A stretch of 8,604 bases of DNA from Haloferacaceae archaeon (GCA_028274825.1 JAQCMZ010000178.1:1-8604); one strand, 5' to 3'. Numbered from the stretch's first letter, positions 1 to 5,068 are shown. Made by a program: numbers and translations. The notes: generated by a model from the sequence alone, not told the origin.

Positions 1-251
1 AGTCTGGTGGTGACAGTAACATCGTCGCCTACGCCGACGTTTGGACCACAACTGGTGAGTACCAACTCGATCTGGAACTCGCGGATACCGAGATAGCCGG
101 AACTTCACGACTCGATCAGCCGTTCTCGATTACGAGTGCCGAAGCAGAACTCGTCGCCATCTCCATCGGTTCGAGCGATGAAAATGAACCAATCGCCCTT
201 CGCGTCGGTGAGTCCTTCTCCGATCTCGGACAGACAAACGAGACCGGGTGA
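1..251 (+). CDS. C-terminal end of an unrecognised protein (5' truncated by the window)
   Basis: The frame starting at base 3 is open from the window edge to a TGA at 249-251 and gives about 82 residues. The fragment begins SGGDSNIVAYADVW and ends SFSDLGQTNETG. It is acidic, rich in alternating hydrophobic and polar residues, and has no membrane segment, as expected for a beta-sandwich tail of a haloarchaeal secreted or lipoprotein-like protein. The composition (many Asp/Glu, few Lys) fits real haloarchaeal coding, and the other two forward frames stop early. I do not recognise the family and the N-terminus is missing, so no function is assigned. A perfect 12-bp palindrome at 266-277 follows the stop. 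Confidence 0.6.
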   Translation, partial: SGGDSNIVAYADVWTTTGEYQLDLELADTEIAGTSRLDQPFSITSAEAELVAISIGSSDENEPIALRVGESFSDLGQTNETG

Positions 252-261
252 GTAGACCCAC

Positions 262-281
262 GAATCCGAATATTCGGTTTC
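262..281. repeat. 20-bp near-perfect palindrome downstream of the first gene
   Basis: The core CCGAATATTCGG (266-277) is a perfect palindrome. It extends to GAAT...TTTC (262-281) with a single T:T mismatch. It lies 10 bp after the stop codon of the partial CDS. It could be a transcript-end hairpin or a dimeric regulator site. No T-tract follows. Confidence 0.4.
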
Positions 282-315
282 TCGACAGACTACGGCTGGG
301 TACACACTCGAACCC

Positions 316-515
316 CACCGGGATCACCGGTGAGTACGCCCAGTTTCGGAGAGGCACTGCTCGGGAACGCCGCTGACACGGCGTTTCCTCGCTTTCTCTC
401 AGAATCAATCACAGCGGAGTGTGCCATGGTTCGAGGTTGTTGAACGCAACGGCTTGAGCAGCGCCGAGCAGGATATAACTCGGCAACTACCGTTTAGGGC
501 GGGGAGGATGTCAAC
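316..515 (+). mobile_element. Relic of an IS200/IS605 (TnpB-type) element right end, no surviving transposase
   Basis: The segment ends in GTTTAGGGCGGGGAGGATGT followed by CAAC (492-515). This resembles, from memory, the right-end hairpin arm of IS1341/IS605-type elements in archaea and cyanobacteria, whose intact form pairs a GCCC arm with GGGC before GGGAGGATGTCAA. Here the left arm of that hairpin is degraded. Upstream are three further stem-loops: CACCGG/CCGGTG (316-332), AACGCCG/CGGCGTT (366-385) and GCCGAG/CTCGGC (463-484). Such a series is expected of the structured right end from which omega-RNA (reRNA) is made. I find no TnpA or TnpB remnant in any frame between 252 and 490, so the left boundary is unknown and the start given is only the first hairpin. 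The boundary at 515 is inferred from the motif. Confidence 0.42.
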
Positions 516-924
516 GGCCGAGCGGCGTCTCCGGCAATGCCAGAACCGTAACGATTGCCGGGGGAACGTGGAGCGACATGAGCCCGACGGCCTCGCTCAG
601 TGTCACGCTATCGGTGAACAACGCGAGTCCGAGGTCAGGAATGAACGAGAGTATCAACACGATAGCGGCAATCCGGACGAATGTCCGGTCTGGGGCTGTC
701 GACCGCTGTGTCAGCACTCTGTGCACTACAGTTGCGCCGACCATCCCAAGGAGAGTCCACACCACGATAGGCGGATACTGGAAGAACTCCGTCGACGCGA
801 CAAGGTTCTGTGTTAATGCGACCCAACCGAGGACGAGATTCACGATCAGTGCGATTGCTAATGCCACTACACCGCGTGTTATGACCGTCTGTGCGTCGAT
901 AGGGCGGCGGTTTTCGGTGCTCAT
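511..924 (-). CDS. DUF6069 family four-helix membrane protein
   Basis: This 137-aa integral membrane protein has four predicted helices at about residues 16-37, 52-71, 81-104 and 110-130. The segments YPPIVVW (50-56), SFIPDLGL (93-100) and SLHVPPA (117-123) are the kind of conserved patches I associate with DUF6069. Its role is unknown. Its ATG overlaps the TGA of the upstream DUF2892 gene (ATGA, bases 921-924), so the two are cotranscribed and probably translationally coupled. The stop codon is oddly placed: TGA at 511-513 lies inside the IS605-like end motif. The last residues (ETPLGR) therefore run up to a probable insertion junction, and the native C-terminus may have been clipped or replaced. 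Start and frame are secure; the family call rests on recalled similarity. Confidence 0.82.
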   Translation of the reverse strand: MSTENRRPIDAQTVITRGVVALAIALIVNLVLGWVALTQNLVASTEFFQYPPIVVWTLLGMVGATVVHRVLTQRSTAPDRTFVRIAAIVLILSFIPDLGLALFTDSVTLSEAVGLMSLHVPPAIVTVLALPETPLGR

Positions 925-1151
925 TGCGGACTGGCGTTACCCGAGCAAGAGTCGACTCCGAATAGCGAGTAAGCTGGGCAGGTGGCTGCCGACGCCGTGG
1001 AGAGCATCATTGCCGCAATGATCCCCAACACCGGCGAGAGCACTGTTGGAAGTGAGAGTGTCCCGGTGAGAATCGCGACTGAAACTCCTCCGGCAACTGC
1101 ACCGACGACGGTTCTGAGAGTTCGGTCTATTGCGCCGACGTTCGTGTTCAC
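921..1151 (-). CDS. DUF2892 (YgaP-like membrane domain) protein
   Basis: This 76-aa protein has the DUF2892 pattern. The N-terminus reads NVGAIDRTLRTVVGAV, followed by two helices at about residues 15-30 and 35-54, then a Cys-containing tail CPAYSLFGVDSC with Cys58 and Cys69. In bacterial YgaP this membrane domain is fused to a rhodanese sulfurtransferase. In archaea it is often a stand-alone gene near sulfur-handling genes (general knowledge). The start is GTG: the reading frame fits NTNVG and a TATA-like box lies about 27 bp upstream, so the message is probably leaderless. It overlaps the downstream DUF6069 gene by 4 bases. No rhodanese domain is encoded next to it here. Confidence 0.85.
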   Translation of the reverse strand: MNTNVGAIDRTLRTVVGAVAGGVSVAILTGTLSLPTVLSPVLGIIAAMMLSTASAATCPAYSLFGVDSCSGNASPQ

Positions 1152-1174
1152 ACTAACAGTGTGGACGCGACACG

Positions 1175-1181
1175 TATAAAA
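1175..1181 (-). promoter_or_regulatory. TATA box of the DUF2892-DUF6069 operon
   Basis: Read on the minus strand, TTTTATA is centred about 27 bp before the GTG at 1151. That places transcription initiation at or next to the start codon (leaderless). Confidence 0.6.
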
Positions 1182-1368
1182 TTAGCGTTGAGTAATAAGC
1201 GCACATCTATGATCAATATTCCGTCTGAAACACTCGAAACTGCTATTCATACTCGTATGGAGATTCATAGCGTAGCTTGTTCTCTACAATATTAAAACCG
1301 ATCAAGTACCGGAAACGAGTGTGGATCACGGCGAAAAGAGGCGCACGTTCGGCACGGGGTTCGGACTC

Positions 1369-1500
1369 CTACTCGGGTTCATTCTTCTCGAGGATCGTCA
1401 CCTCCGCGCCGGCATCGGCGAAGTAAGGGATATTCGGCAATCTAAGGCGGCGACGGACGGTTCGTTTCGGAAAGTCCGAGTCGAAAGCCCCGTAATTCAT
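1369..1500 (-). CDS. 43-aa ORF coupled to the TSUP gene, resembling an FAD-oxidoreductase N-terminal fragment
   Basis: The ATG (1498-1500) overlaps the TGA of the TSUP gene (1497-1499) as ATGA, which suggests translational coupling. The product begins MNYGAFDSDFPKRT and ends FADAGAEVTILEKNEPE. The stretch ADAGAEVTILEKNE is what normally follows the GxGxxG loop in Rossmann-type FAD-dependent oxidoreductases (helix 1 then strand 2, ending in the acidic residue that binds FAD ribose). The glycine loop itself is absent: VRRRLRLPNIPYF stands where VGGGIxGLSxAYF would be expected. It could be a decayed remnant of a flavoenzyme that once followed the transporter, or a genuine small protein with a chance match. 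No further coding follows downstream. Confidence 0.45.
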   Translation of the reverse strand: MNYGAFDSDFPKRTVRRRLRLPNIPYFADAGAEVTILEKNEPE

Positions 1501-2537
1501 GCCGAGACGCTGCGGGTGCGACGCACCGCCAGTGTGCCGTGGTACAGGATCATCAGACAGACGAACAACGCGGACCCGATCAGGAGCGCGAAACTGAGCT
1601 GATCGAGTATCGCTATCGAGAGCCACTCAGCGAGTTCTCCCAGCCCGACGGCCAAGCTGGCGACGAGCAGCATGATCCCGAAGTAAATAGTTACGTCGTC
1701 TTCGTCCACGTACGCAGTCGCACTTGATCCGATCCGTGCGCCAAGCGCGCTGCCGACGATGAGCGCAGTGACGATCCCGAGATCGATCACGCCCGCACGC
1801 CCGTAGGTGAATGCACCGACGGCGCCCGACAGCAGGCCACCGAAGAGACTCGTTCCGACCGCGGCTGCTAACGACGTCCCGATCACGTAATAGATCGCGG
1901 GCATCCGAACGAATCCCCCACCGACACCCAAGAATCCGGAGACGAGCCCGACCCCCCCGCCGACTCCGGATATCGTCCACAACGACGCCTTGCTCCCGTC
2001 CGCGAGAGTCATCATCGGCGGGATGTCGTACGATTTGATTTTTTGGGCGATTTCAGGCACCTCGTCGTCGGGATCACCGTCAGTAGGCTCATCACCCGTA
2101 GTACCGGCATCTTGATCGTTGTCCAGCGCACTCCGTGTGAACAACACCCCGATCGCGGCCAGCAGGAGGACGTACGCGACACCGACGACGGCGTTCGCGA
2201 TCCCGAGGACCTCAAGCCCGAACACGAGTCGGCTCCCAAGCTCGATACCGGCGGCAATGCCGACGAACATCAACGCACCGAGCTTGTAATCCACTTGCCC
2301 GGCGTCGTGGTGTTTCATCGTCGCGATAACGGCCGTCCCGAAGACGAACGTCATTGAGCTACCGATCGCAACTGGAGCCGGGTAGCCGAGTATCAGCAGC
2401 GTAGGCGTGACGAGGAATGATCCCCCCATCCCGAAAAAGCCGAAGAATACGCCAACCATGAAGCCGAACGCGACGAACAGAGCGAGAAGCTCCCCACTGA
2501 GGCCCAACAGCTCGAAGCCGAGAATCATCTCAAACAT
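1497..2537 (-). CDS. TauE/SafE (TSUP) family membrane exporter
   Basis: This 346-aa polytopic membrane protein has the internal duplication typical of the TSUP family. The N-terminal half carries GFFGMGGSFLVTP (33-45) and the C-terminal half the matching GFLGVGGGFVRMPA (201-214). The halves are separated by an acidic, Asp-rich cytoplasmic loop (about 138-165) and the segment EIAQKIKSYDIPPM. About eight hydrophobic segments can be seen. Members move small organosulfur or sulfur-oxyanion compounds such as sulfite, sulfoacetate or thiosulfate; the substrate here cannot be read from sequence. The long central loop is a haloarchaeal feature. The ATG directly follows the stop of the DUF7512 ORF (TAGATG), so the gene is inside an operon and is probably translated by reinitiation. 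Length is normal to slightly long, with no breaks. Confidence 0.93.
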   Translation of the reverse strand: MFEMILGFELLGLSGELLALFVAFGFMVGVFFGFFGMGGSFLVTPTLLILGYPAPVAIGSSMTFVFGTAVIATMKHHDAGQVDYKLGALMFVGIAAGIELGSRLVFGLEVLGIANAVVGVAYVLLLAAIGVLFTRSALDNDQDAGTTGDEPTDGDPDDEVPEIAQKIKSYDIPPMMTLADGSKASLWTISGVGGGVGLVSGFLGVGGGFVRMPAIYYVIGTSLAAAVGTSLFGGLLSGAVGAFTYGRAGVIDLGIVTALIVGSALGARIGSSATAYVDEDDVTIYFGIMLLVASLAVGLGELAEWLSIAILDQLSFALLIGSALFVCLMILYHGTLAVRRTRSVSA

Positions 2538-2696
2538 CTACGTCTCCGCGAGACGGTCAAGGACGATGGCTCCAACGGCATCTTCGAGGGTACCGTAGCC
2601 AACGTAGAGGAGGACCGCTTCGAGAAGCACTATCGCTATCACTGCGAGCGCCTGGAGTGATGGGGGGGAGCCGACGAGAATCTCTGTTCCCGTCAT
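2538..2696 (-). CDS. DUF7512-type 52-aa single-helix membrane peptide
   Basis: This 52-aa ORF begins MTGTEILVGSPPSLQALAV and has one strong hydrophobic helix at about residues 15-34, containing AIVLLEAVLLYVGYG. The LEAvlLYvGYG signature, the length and the position immediately before a TSUP gene match the haloarchaeal DUF7512 family as I recall it. It is probably a small partner subunit of the exporter, but that role is inferred from constant neighbourhood only. Its TAG (2538-2540) abuts the TSUP ATG with no spacer. Its ATG overlaps the TGA of the 21-aa ORF as ATGA. Confidence 0.8.
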   Translation of the reverse strand: MTGTEILVGSPPSLQALAVIAIVLLEAVLLYVGYGTLEDAVGAIVLDRLAET

Positions 2697-2758
2697 TTGA
2701 TTCCACCGTGGCCGTGTTCGCGGGTTCCGGCGTGAAGTGCGCGATTGGTGTCGACCAT
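2693..2758 (-). CDS. 21-aa leaderless leading ORF of the TSUP operon
   Basis: The ORF starts MVDTNRALHAGTREH and ends GHGGIK, then a TGA that overlaps the DUF7512 ATG (2693-2696 read as ATGA). A TATA-like box lies about 29 bp upstream of its ATG, so the mRNA should begin at or a few bases before this codon. As the first codon of a leaderless message it is probably translated. It could be a real micro-protein (Gly/His-rich, hydrophilic) or a leader peptide whose translation delivers ribosomes to the coupled genes downstream. I do not recognise the sequence. Confidence 0.5.
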   Translation of the reverse strand: MVDTNRALHAGTREHGHGGIK

Positions 2759-2775
2759 GTAGTTGGACGTAGCTG

Positions 2776-2792
2776 CTGTGTAGATATAACAG
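2776..2792. promoter_or_regulatory. TATA box and overlapping operator-like site of the TSUP operon
   Basis: Read on the minus strand, GTTATAT (2784-2790) is a TATA-like box centred about 29 bp before the ATG at 2758. It is embedded in CTGTGTAGATATAACAG (plus strand), an imperfect inverted repeat. This matches the perfect palindrome before the HTH gene (3575-3591) at 11 of 17 positions, including an identical left half TGTGTAGA. A protein bound here would cover the TATA box and repress. Confidence 0.5.
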
Positions 2793-2802
2793 TTTTGGGT
2801 TA

Positions 2803-2820
2803 ACTATACAATACTATATT
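2803..2820. repeat. Short direct repeat upstream of the TSUP promoter
   Basis: ACTATA occurs at 2803-2808 and again at 2813-2818, exactly one helical turn (10 bp) apart, in AT-rich DNA 15-30 bp upstream of the TATA box. It could be an activator or second-promoter element; chance is possible in AT-rich sequence. Confidence 0.25.
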
Positions 2821-3128
2821 CGCGTGGTGAACGAGGCACGATAGAGAACTTAGCAATAAGTTATAAGAATATGCGACTGCGACCTGTTAACAACTATCTT
2901 TGTTGTTGCTGTTGGATGCGTTTGAGCCCTTCTCCGTACCGATAACAGAGTGAGCAGCTCGTCATGGTCAGAACGGTGAAAAACTGGATAGAACGACCGC
3001 TAAGCCGGTGGATTACACCGAAGTATACACACACAGACGGTCAGAATGAGCGTGGGAGGGTTAGCGGGCGACCGCCCGCCCCTTACCCTCGGACAGACAG
3101 CACGCGCAGATGAGCTGCGATACCGCTC
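2821..3128. other. Non-coding gap between the TSUP operon and the HTH gene
   Basis: Together with the promoter zone this makes a 370-bp gap. I see no gene with haloarchaeal composition. A 49-codon plus-strand frame (ATG at 2964) is basic and arginine-rich and has no promoter of the usual spacing. The notable content is the GC-rich hairpin at 3056-3090. The rest is AT-richer than the flanking genes. Confidence 0.5.
3056..3090. other. GC-rich compound hairpin
   Basis: GAGGGT (3056-3061) pairs with ACCCTC (3085-3090), and inside it GCGGGC (3064-3069) pairs with GCCCGC (3074-3079) around a tetraloop. This makes a two-tier stem with a small internal loop. It sits about 40 bp downstream of the HTH stop codon. 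It lacks a T-tract on either side, so it is not a standard haloarchaeal terminator. It may be a 3' UTR structure, part of a small RNA, or a mobile-element end. Confidence 0.45.
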
Positions 3129-3536
3129 TCAGTTCGACGCCGTAGTGGGTTCAGACGGGTCGGTATCGTTATACTTGTCCTCAAACTCCTGAATTAACTG
3201 TCCCACCTTCGCATACCAATCGTTCAGCATCCGCTGCATCTCGTCAGCGACTTGCTCCGGATCGGTCGGCTGGTACACGTGGTAGTAACCGCCCTGGTCG
3301 TAGTTGACCTGTTCTTTGCTGATCAGCCCGGACTGGAGGAGCCGCTGGACAGCGCGATACGCCGTGGATCGCTCGCGGTCGGTCGCTTCTCCAATCTCGT
3401 CTACCGTCAGTGACTCCTCGCTCTCGACGAGGACCTCGAAGCACGTCCGATCCAACGGTCTGTGACCATGGAAACACTCCAGTAACCCTTCGCACTCCAT
3501 ATCGCTTCGAAGCTGTTTGGACACTGAATCTGGCAT
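3129..3536 (-). CDS. Winged-helix (TrmB/MarR-like) transcriptional regulator with three cysteines
   Basis: The product is 135 aa. A winged HTH covers about residues 42-78, with LTVDEIGEATDRERSTAYRA forming helices 2 and 3 and the following Leu/Val-rich helix leading into the wing (KEQVNYDQGGYYHVY). Residues 93-122 form an amphipathic helix suited to dimerisation, and the tail is acidic. Cys15 and Cys21 (ECEGLLEC) and Cys32 lie before the HTH and could sense redox state or sulfane sulfur; no metal-site pattern is certain. The frame is open a further 23 codons upstream to 3605, but that stretch contains the TATA box and palindrome, so I chose the internal ATG at 3536. Position next to the TSUP operon, and the related site there, suggest it controls both. 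Confidence 0.82.
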   Translation of the reverse strand: MPDSVSKQLRSDMECEGLLECFHGHRPLDRTCFEVLVESEESLTVDEIGEATDRERSTAYRAVQRLLQSGLISKEQVNYDQGGYYHVYQPTDPEQVADEMQRMLNDWYAKVGQLIQEFEDKYNDTDPSEPTTASN

Positions 3537-3564
3537 GCTACTAGTTGATAGTACGGGCAGCCGT

Positions 3565-3573
3565 TGTAAAATT
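3565..3573 (-). promoter_or_regulatory. TATA box of the HTH regulator gene
   Basis: On the minus strand AATTTTACA is centred about 33 bp upstream of the ATG at 3536, predicting a transcript start within about 10 bases of the start codon. No Shine-Dalgarno sequence is seen. Confidence 0.5.
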
Positions 3574-3574
3574 C

Positions 3575-3591
3575 TTGTGTAGAATACACAA
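3575..3591. promoter_or_regulatory. Perfect 17-bp palindromic operator
   Basis: TTGTGTA-GAA-TACACAA is a 7-bp perfect inverted repeat with a 3-bp centre. It sits immediately upstream of the TATA box of the HTH gene, over the BRE position. Its size and symmetry suit a dimeric winged-HTH protein, so autoregulation is the simplest reading. Confidence 0.65.
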
Positions 3592-3623
3592 TTCTGTCCA
3601 AACAAGCGATGCGTGGTCTGATA

Positions 3624-4475
3624 TCATGGTGACCGTTGCTGTGGAACTAAAAAGACGTTCCCGTCCGCCCTGGCAACGACGTCCTCTGAGACGTCTCCGA
3701 TGAGAAGCCGCCGCAGGCGACTCCGCCCGCGCGAGCCGAGGAGAATCGTGCTCGGTTCGTGTTCACGCTCGGCTCGTAGAATCTCTTTGGTCGGGTCTCC
3801 CCGTCGGACGTCGGTCTTCGCGTCTAACTCCCACTCTCCGAGCCGCTTAACGAGCGGCTGCATACGTGACTCGACCTCGGCGCGGTCACCTGTGTCGTCT
3901 TTCGGGGAGCGAACGTGTACCAGCGTAACCTCTTCGGTCGCGTGGCGGAGGTACTCGAACGTGTCGAACGCGCGCCCCGCGTTTTCCGAGAAATCCGTCG
4001 CGAACAGGGTCCGCTTGAACAGATGCCGGCGGACCGTCCCCGGTGTGTCGGTACCACGCTCGATGCGGTCGACGAGCAGCGGGACCACCGCCGTTCGAGC
4101 GAGATTCCGTGCCGTGGATCCGATCACCCTGTTCTCGAGCGGACTCTCGCCTCGTGATCCGATGAGGATCAGGTCCGCACCGACTGTGCCGGCGATTCCG
4201 TTTATCCGGCGATGTGGCGTTCCTCGAACGACGTGCGTCTCAGCGCCGAAACCGGCGTCCTCTATCTGTGACCGATAGCGATGTAGCGCTCGCTTGCGTC
4301 GCTTTTCGAAGTTGATTCCGGGCATCCCTGAGTGAACGCTCGAAGGAACGACCGTCACCAAGTGGATCTGCTCGACACCGATTTGACTGAGACAGCGCAG
4401 CCCAGTCTCCGACTCGATCATCGTCTGGCTCGCCGTCGAGAGATCCGTCGCCAACACTGCCGACTTCGCGGTCAT
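3624..4475 (-). CDS. Tandem-domain universal stress protein (UspA family)
   Basis: The product is 283 aa with two Usp domains. Domain 1 starts at AVLATDLS and ends in GSRGESPLENRVIGSTA, which keeps the ATP-binding pattern G-x2-G-x9-G-S. Domain 2 starts at RTLFATDFSENA and ends in GSRGRSRLRRLLIGDVSEDV, where the final G-S is G-D, so nucleotide binding there may be weaker. Usp proteins are cytoplasmic, often ATP-binding, stress-linked proteins with no fixed enzymatic role. I chose the ATG at 4475 because GAGGTG lies 6 bases before it. A GTG three codons earlier (4484) sits 28 bp from a TATA-like box and could be a leaderless start. The gene is transcribed in the same direction as the HTH gene, with an 87-bp gap that holds the HTH gene's own promoter. 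Confidence 0.93.
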   Translation of the reverse strand: MTAKSAVLATDLSTASQTMIESETGLRCLSQIGVEQIHLVTVVPSSVHSGMPGINFEKRRKRALHRYRSQIEDAGFGAETHVVRGTPHRRINGIAGTVGADLILIGSRGESPLENRVIGSTARNLARTAVVPLLVDRIERGTDTPGTVRRHLFKRTLFATDFSENAGRAFDTFEYLRHATEEVTLVHVRSPKDDTGDRAEVESRMQPLVKRLGEWELDAKTDVRRGDPTKEILRAEREHEPSTILLGSRGRSRLRRLLIGDVSEDVVARADGNVFLVPQQRSP

Positions 4476-4507
4476 CGATGACACCTCGTCGTGTCACGGC
4501 ACCAGTT

Positions 4508-4516
4508 GATATTTTT
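4508..4516 (-). promoter_or_regulatory. TATA box of the universal stress protein gene
   Basis: Minus-strand AAAAATATC is centred about 28 bp before the GTG at 4484 and 37 bp before the ATG at 4475. Transcription would start around 4484-4488, just at the GAGGTG element. Confidence 0.45.
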
Positions 4517-4682
4517 CACTACTCACAATACTATCGCGGCGAATATAAATCCCAGCCCTGTCTCCGACAGATACGACAGCACCCCACTGATCGGTGAGAG
4601 GCATCTGGTACGGTTTTGCCGGCAGCGGCGAGGGATGGATGACCAAGGGGATCGAACATCTCGGTATTGAATGAAAGTAACA

Positions 4683-4690
4683 ATACTTAT
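4683..4690 (+). promoter_or_regulatory. TATA box of the 98-aa membrane protein gene
   Basis: ATACTTAT is centred about 32 bp before the ATG at 4719, preceded by the purine-rich BRE-like GAAAGTAAC. The same ACTTAT core occurs before the transducer gene at 6151-6156. No Shine-Dalgarno site is present. Confidence 0.5.
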
Positions 4691-4701
4691 GCCCGCGTAG
4701 A

Positions 4702-4721
4702 TTGTATGATGTTGTATAATG
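4702..4721 (+). repeat. Tandem 10-bp repeat ending in the start codon
   Basis: TTGTATGATG (4702-4711) is followed directly by TTGTATAATG (4712-4721), differing at one base. The second copy ends with the ATG of the 98-aa gene. It may reflect a local duplication; a binding role is possible because it spans the predicted transcription start. Confidence 0.4.
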
Positions 4722-5015
4722 AGCTGTGAGAAACGGCGTGTATTCGGTGCCGCCTTCGTGCTGTTACAAGGTGTCGTAACCGCGGTTTTCCCCCAGCTAA
4801 GCGTCAAGCTGGCGAAAAAGATGATCGGGAAGAACTTCGATAATGCCTCTGACCTCGAAGCGACCCCGGCGTACATCCGTCAGTTCCGTGCCGTCGGTGT
4901 TGGGATGGTCGCTGCTGGCGGTACGACTCTCCTCTTAGAAAGCCCGCAAGAGACGGAGTCCGACTCGTCCGAGGACGGTACGTCGGATGAGGGGTCTACC
5001 GAAAGCGCGACGTAA
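4719..5015 (+). CDS. Small haloarchaeal two-helix membrane protein, function unknown
   Basis: The product is 98 aa. A first hydrophobic helix spans about residues 8-27 (VFGAAFVLLQGVVTAVFPQL). A basic amphipathic stretch follows (KLAKKMIGKNF), then LEATPAYIRQFRAVGVG leading into a second helix at about 58-74 (GMVAAGGTTLLLE). The last 24 residues are Ser/Asp/Glu-rich and should be disordered. It resembles uncharacterised haloarchaeal proteins I cannot name, and no catalytic motif is visible. It has its own promoter and stands alone, facing away from the UspA gene. The acidic tail and codon choice support real coding; a 35-bp imperfect hairpin region follows its stop. Confidence 0.78.
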   Translation: MSCEKRRVFGAAFVLLQGVVTAVFPQLSVKLAKKMIGKNFDNASDLEATPAYIRQFRAVGVGMVAAGGTTLLLESPQETESDSSEDGTSDEGSTESAT

Positions 5016-5033
5016 TCCCTGTGACGAGATCAG

Positions 5034-5068
5034 CGGTGGGTCACGCCGGATTCGAAGGTCTCCCACCG
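5034..5068. terminator. Inverted repeat after the 98-aa gene
   Basis: CGGTGGG (5034-5040) and CCCACCG (5062-5068) form a perfect 7-bp stem with a 21-base loop, 18 bases past the stop codon. There is no T-tract, so termination is only a possibility. Confidence 0.3.

Noticed and set aside
130..427. Minus-strand ORFs over the IS-like region (including one beginning MAHSAVIDSERKRG) as transposase remnants
   Set aside because: No match to TnpA or TnpB motifs such as the CxxC pairs or D-N-A-A-x-N, and they are on the opposite strand from that expected for a right end at 515.
1159..1173. GTGT-N7-ACAC inverted repeat between the DUF2892 TATA box and its start as a third copy of the HTH operator
   Set aside because: The spacer is two bases longer than in the other sites (GTGT-N5-ACAC) and the inner bases do not match; it is too short to support.
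2889..2907. AACAAC/GTTGTT inverted repeat as a hairpin
   Set aside because: Only six weak pairs in low-complexity sequence, expected by chance.
2964..3113. Plus-strand 49-codon ORF (MVRTVKNWIERPLSRW...) in the TSUP-HTH gap
   Set aside because: The translation is basic and Arg/Pro-rich, unlike the acidic proteins around it. It runs through the GC hairpin and lacks a TATA box or SD at the right distance.
3537..3605. N-terminal extension of the HTH regulator (MFGQNCVFYTR...)
   Set aside because: These codons overlap the perfect palindrome and TATA box; the ATG at 3536 gives a normal-length protein.
4494..4604. Minus-strand 36-codon ORF (MPLTDQWGAVVS...) directly upstream of the universal stress gene
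   Set aside because: It contains the predicted TATA box of that gene, has low GC at third positions, and a competing frame over the same bases is equally open.
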